Shown here: one piece after another, positions 59,343-64,000 of the stretch | How the letters are laid out: each line of letters opens with the position of its first letter | Position numbering within the stretch: the first letter of the stretch is position 1 | From: Acephala macrosclerotiorum | Lineage: Eukaryota > Ascomycota > Leotiomycetes > Helotiales > Mollisiaceae | Direction: 5' to 3' | Length of the DNA stretch: 64,000 bases | Assembly: GCA_014904845.1 (NCBI GenBank) | Contig: MU119209.1 | Span: 15,380 to 79,379, forward strand | Translations under genes and position numbers: made by a program | Notes under the pieces: model-generated | What the model was told of the DNA's origin: nothing | Database searches by the model: none | What the model saw: only the letters and a program-made list of their open reading frames with translations

Positions 59343-60932
59343 ATGTCGTTTCGCATCGTTATCGTCGGTACTGGTAAGCAAGACAGTTCAACTTACACTA
59401 GAAACTGAAAACTGAAAGTTAAGCTCAGGCATTGCCGGCCTCTCGGCAGCTATAGCACTCTCAAACAAGGGTCACAGTGTCACCGTCGTGGAAGCTACTG
59501 CCAAACTTCAGGCCGTTGGAGGCTTTGTAGTGGCTGATGCTAATGCTGCAAGAAGTATTGATTAACTGGGTGTGTACCGGAAGTTTGTTGAGAAATGTGG
59601 TATCGACAATGATACAATCCATTTCCGTCGCTATGCCGATGGCGAATGTGTCCTTGACATAAAGAGTATAGAATTGGTAGACCAATTCAAGTATCCGTGA
59701 GTCTTCATTGTGACAACCTGGCACTATTTTACTAACCAGGAAAGCCGTTGGGGAGTTCATCGAGCAGATTACCAGCAGATACTTTATGCTGGTGCAATAG
59801 AGAGGAGTGTCATAGTAAGATTAGGATGTCGCGTTGTCTCTGTAGACGAAAAATGCCCAGCCATCATCATCAATGGCGGAGAGAGAATTGAAGCAGATCT
59901 GGTAATTGGAGCAGACGGTAAACTTAGGCTTCTCTGACTCTGACTTTTCCAATACTAATACGCGATACAACCAGGTGTCAATTCGATCGTCCGAAAAGCC
60001 ATTGTCCCGGAGTCTGAAATTATTGTGAGAGACAGGGGTTGGATGTGACCCAGGTCAACTATCCGGAAAGTGTTATACTTTCAGACCCGGAAAGTGCTCC
60101 TCTGATGGAGGCATGCAATGGTAAGCAATACGCCCGCTTGGTTGTGATGGGGCTCTCGCCTGGCATCTAGCTTTTCTTCTCGTTCTTTATCGGAATCATG
60201 GTACTAACTTGTCCAAGTCTTCCTAGGGCCCGTAGGCTGCATTCCTATGCAACCTGTCCGTAGAGGTACGAGGATCAGCGTCAAATTCCGTGAACCATCT
60301 GATCAGACAGAAAATAGGGACACTAAAATACTTTGTGCCGACTTCCTAACTCCCAGAGAGTCTGATTCAGCGCCTGATGGTGCTAGACGAAAGGATATCA
60401 CCAAGATCAGAGAGTATTTCAAACCATATAAGTCTGCTATTCAGAAGCTGATGAGCTACGTTGACGAGGCTGTCGTTTGGCGGTTGCACAATGTCACTCT
60501 CGAGTCTTGGATGAGTAAGAGTGGAAAGGTAGTTCTAATCGGGGATGCAGCACACGCAGTGTTACATTTTTCCGGCTCGGTAACTCTCCCAGCAAGCATG
60601 AACATTTAAAGAAAGCTGACCAGCCACAGGGTGGAGCAATGGCTCTTGAGGACTTCTTGGCTCTAGCAGAATGTTTAGACCACGCTTCTAACGCCGATGC
60701 CATCCCCGAAATATTGCAGAAATTCCAAGGAATCAAGAAACCTCGATGTGATTTTGTACGGGACCATGGTATTAATGTATCACACCTATGGACATTGCAG
60801 GATGGCCCTCAGCAGCAAGAACGGGACAGAATGTTCAATCATATGATGGGCTTCGGAGCCCAGCGTAAGCTAGTATGCAAAAATTTCTTATCATGGAAAA
60901 ATCTCAGGACAATGTGTACAAGTGACAATTAA
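59343..60932 (+). pseudogene. FAD-dependent monooxygenase remnant (salicylate hydroxylase-like)
   Basis: Group A flavin monooxygenases hydroxylate aromatic compounds using FAD and NAD(P)H. Exon 1 (59343-59373) plus exon 2 give the FAD fold MSFRIVIVGTGIAGLSAAIA. After ADANAARSID an in-frame TAA (59563-59565) interrupts, then LGVYRKFVEKCG follows. Later pieces are RWGVHRADYQQIL, the DG motif ADLVIGADGVNSIVRKA, and after a frame break with missing residues near 60030 LDVTQVNYPESVILSDPE. Then come GCIPMQPVRRG, VWRLHNVTLESWM and the second FAD motif VLIGDAAHAVLHFSG, and GGAMALEDFLALAECLDHAS after the last intron. All splice sites are still usable. At least two lesions make it a young pseudogene or allele; the end at 60932 is approximate. 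Confidence 0.75.
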
Positions 60933-61233
60933 TGAAATTTTGTAAAACCCCGCTCTTAAATAATGGAATCTCCTTGGGGATGGCTTTCGTTATGGAAATA
61001 AATGATGTGGATGCCTTGTAGTTTGTAAGTCCGAGGAAGTCACGGGGGCGAAAGGGGCAGATGCGACCGGCTTTTCATCGGCTGGACTTTGAGATCACGG
61101 CAAACATTTGAGCTTCGAGATCCTACAATATCTCAACGACTACCAGCACAAGCTCCGTACCCCCTCTTCGAACGCCCTCGCATTGTTCGTGTGAATAGAG
61201 TATTCCGAAAGACACGACTACCTACAATTCATA
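60933..61233. other. Intergenic before bL17m
   Basis: About 300 bases. The right part is the promoter and leader of the mitoribosomal gene. Nothing else seen. Confidence 0.6.
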
Positions 61234-61874
61234 ATGGCCGGCGGTCGTCTGAAATACCGGCATTTGAGCCGCTCATCCTCCCATCGTCAAGCTCTCCTAC
61301 GAAATTTAGTTACGAGTCTGTTCGAACACGAATCGATATCTACAACATGGCACAAGGCGAAGGAAGCACAGAGATTGGCAGAGAAGCTCGTAACTTTGGG
61401 AAAAAAGAATACAGAAGCTAGCAAGAGGGCGGCGTTGGCCATATTCTACGTACAGATTCCTTGTCAATTGTTCTCAAGCTTTACTTACTGACATTGGGGC
61501 GATAGAAACCACATGTCCTTCTTCCCAAGCTGTTCGGAAAACTACGAGAACGTTACGAAAATCGACCGGGTGGCTATACGCGGGTGTTACGAGTTGAGCC
61601 GTTGAAGCCAGATCAAGCGCCTTCTGCGATCTTGGAGCTGGTGGACGGACCAAAGGATATGAGATTTGCGATGACCGCGAGAACGATTGCGAAGGATAGA
61701 GCAAAGGGAGTGGATTCGACAGAGATGACCGAGAGGAATATAGAGAAAGTTACACGATTCAGACCAAACGGGGAGAAGGACTTGGAGAAGATGATTCGGA
61801 AAATAAGTAAATTGACGGTTGGAGATAGAGATAATGCGAAGAGCGACGAGAGGCGGTGGGGTGGAGAAGTGTAG
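61234..61874 (+). CDS. MRPL8: Mitochondrial large ribosomal subunit protein bL17m
   Basis: Two exons (61234-61449, 61506-61874) give about 194 residues. The N-terminus matches bacterial L17: MAGGRLKYRHLSRSSSHRQA, LLRNLVTSLFEHESISTTWH, KAKEAQRLAEKLVTLGKKNT. Exon 2 has HVLLPKLFGKLRERYENRPG, GYTRVLRVEPLKPDQAPSAI and LELVDG, the end of the bacterial core. A fungal C-terminal extension of about 70 charged residues follows. No classic presequence is visible, as in yeast MRPL8. Converges with UTP25. Confidence 0.95.
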
Positions 61875-61982
61875 GATTAGGACCATCATTGTAACAATAT
61901 GGAGCACATGTGTATACTGTACAGCATTGCATGGGTTGGCGTTTACATGATCTTCAGATTATCAGGTCAAGATTTAGATATC

Positions 61983-64000
61983 TTACACAAAGTCAAAGGT
62001 ATCGCCCTTCTCCTTGATCATCTTTCCCACTCTCTCGGTGCCGGCAATTCTCTCCAGCTTCAAAATGTCCCATTTGGAGAACAAAGCCCTCACGCTCCCC
62101 TCTCCTAGTTCTAATCTTCCTTCTTGGATACTTTTCCCAGTATAACCACCTACTATCTCCTTGTAAAATACTGGGTTATCAGGCAGTCCATACATGATGA
62201 CCTTCCGCACTCCTCGCAGCTGGTACCGTCTGAAGTGATGAGCTCGCTCTGTGTAAAGGAGAATGCTGTACCGTCCACTGTAGAAGTGGGAGCGTGCTCT
62301 GGCTACATCTGGAACAGATGTGTATTCAGAAATACTGCCAAACGACAAGCTACTCGTAGCAGTTGAGGTGGAAAAGTAGTTTCGTACTCGGACGAAGTCG
62401 AGATAGGATGGGATAAATATAAGTGTCCCAGCTGTATCCTTAGCACGACGAGTCAATGATGGGATGATAGCTGTCGTGAAGTAAGTAAATCGAGCATCCG
62501 GGTCTTCTGCAAAAGAAGAAACATCCAGGCGAGAGAAAGTCTGCTTGACTTTCAGACCTAACTCTTGAATCGTGCCTGGATAATTCGCATTGATCTTGAT
62601 CTTTCCGGCCCAATTTTTGGATTGATTGAAGAACAATGTGTTGGTCTCAGGAGTGTTGAAAGCTGCTAAGGCTATAGTTTGGCGGAAGTATTTCGCGTTG
62701 TTGTCCAGATACCAGCTCCGCACTCTGCTGAAGTCACAGCCATGAACTTCTTTAGGCTGCAGGTTGAGATGCTCGAAAATGTATTCTATATGCTCCCAAT
62801 TTTGCATGAGAAGGGCGTCGGCTTGATCAACGATGACTACCTCGATCGAGCTCAGAAAGTCGCTGTCTCCTTTCTTTTCATCTTTTCCTTCTATTGCCAT
62901 GCGTAGACCAAGTGGACTAGCAAAAATGATATCTGAGTTATAGAATTGGGAGAAATACTTGATAGTCTTTCGAGTAAATTTCATCCCAAGTCTAAACATA
63001 TCATCATCATTGCCCCCGAAGAGTTCTCGGAAATCTTCTGCCTTGCCTGCGGAGAATTTATCTTCCTTCTCAACGTAGGAGTCGTCGAACCTTTTCCGGT
63101 TTTCCTGCTGATCTGGTTCGCATAAAATTCTTATCATGCTTACCATTCTCACGCAGGACTCTCGGGTGGGAAGAATCATCAATACTTTAGGCCTGGTAAA
63201 GCCTTGGTCTCGCAACTCTAGATCACCAGCTTCTTCTTTTACAAGCCGCGAATTATTCTTAATGACACGATCACGGGTCCTGTAAAATTGTTAATGCGCT
63301 GAAGAGATATAGTGCTGTGCAGTACTTACTTGAAAACATGATTGACAGCATGTAAACATGTCAATCGCCTCAAACTTTCCGAATTGGTCGTCTTCCGCTC
63401 ACAGAACAGCATGTCCTGGTAGTTGAATATAATGGGTGCTACCTGTCTCTCCAAAGCATCGAATGAAAAGTCGTGCTTCGACATGACGGTTGCTAATTTC
63501 TGTTTCAATTTCAGATGTTCTGGCCCAGACACTTCTTCCACGGTTACATGCTTGGTGCTTTCCTTCTGTGGAAGGGTCAGAATTGCTTTCCCAACTTTCG
63601 GCAATTGTACTTTGTGACTGATCCATTGGTTCTGTTGAATATATTTCAACCTCTGAGCCAGTACGTTGTCGTCTGGGTCTGCAAAATGTGCTTCGAAAGG
63701 ATCCGAGGCGTCCTCAAGATCGTCTTCAACTTCTCCCAGAAGACCATCAGTGGTGGTCTCGGGTCCTTCCTCTGGTTCCTCAACCTGATCAGCATCTTCA
63801 GCAGCTGAACCTCGATCATCCTGCTCTGAGAAGTTCTCTCTCTTGCTTGTGATAGTGTCTGGAGCGTGGTCGAGCTTTCTTCTCTTCGATTGTGATGCAG
63901 CATCGGAGGAAAGACTTTGCATCAGGGCGGCATAAGGACGTATAGCTGGTAGGGGATCCTCATCTTCGTCGGCGCCGGACTCCTCGTTTGAATGTCGGTC
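61983..64000 (-). CDS. UTP25: U3 snoRNP-associated protein UTP25 (5' end outside window)
   Basis: Two exons are seen (63330 to beyond 64000, and 63279-61983), about 655 residues; the start lies past the right edge. UTP25 (relative of vertebrate Def/DIEXF) is needed for 18S rRNA processing in the nucleolar small-subunit processome and has a helicase-like fold without working motifs. An acidic N-terminus with Glu/Asp runs precedes [20 protein letters not shown]. Conserved core pieces are [54 protein letters not shown] (DQAD where helicases have DEAD) and [14 protein letters not shown]. Further on are [38 protein letters not shown] and [14 protein letters not shown]. The intron is 50 nt. Confidence 0.95.

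Overview
The window is nuclear DNA of a filamentous ascomycete. Genes are split by short introns, mostly 45-60 nt with GT...AG ends and CTRAY-like branch sites. The gene set fits Pezizomycotina, and the overall protein resemblance suggests a helotialean Leotiomycete; that placement is inference from family recognition, not from a search.

Layout. Bases 1 to about 1500 are an AT isochore of about 4% GC in which almost every C and G sits in a CpG. About 3.9 kb without a recognisable gene follows. Then come a CCCH zinc-finger protein (+), a decayed dihydroorotase gene (-), an unresolved coiled-coil gene (-), a conserved filamentous-fungal protein (-), an ISWI remodelling ATPase (+), a HAD hydrolase (+), a STE7-type MAP kinase kinase (-), SPT6 (+), an OSH3-type lipid-transfer protein (+) and a secreted bicupin oxalate decarboxylase (-).

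The middle (33-48 kb) is more accessory. It holds a 2.4 kb spacer with two microsatellites and two neighbouring lysine-rich genes that share a short undescribed motif; the second has an in-frame TAG. Next are AP-3 mu (-), a small DMAC1-like mitochondrial membrane protein (+), a broken multi-pass membrane protein gene (-), exosome RRP4 (+), a zinc alcohol dehydrogenase (+) and a broken F-box-like gene (+).

The right third carries a fatty aldehyde dehydrogenase (-), mitoribosomal mS35/RSM24 (-) divergent from ALG13 (+), a GNAT acetyltransferase (+), an unknown acidic protein (-), MIC12 (-), a broken flavin monooxygenase gene (+), mitoribosomal bL17m (+) and UTP25 (-), which runs off the right edge.

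Most intact genes are housekeeping: chromatin and transcription (ISWI, SPT6), ribosome and RNA processing (RRP4, UTP25, mS35, bL17m), mitochondrial membrane organisation (MIC12, DMAC1-like), trafficking and lipid transfer (AP-3 mu, OSH3), glycosylation (ALG13) and signalling (STE7). They do not form an operon or a metabolic cluster. Mixed among them are four clear or likely pseudogenes and a fifth gene with a stop codon before a conserved tail. No CRISPR array, complete transposon, tRNA or rRNA was recognised.

Exon boundaries were placed by eye from splice consensus, reading frame and remembered family sequence. They are precise where frame and family agree, and unconfirmed by transcripts.
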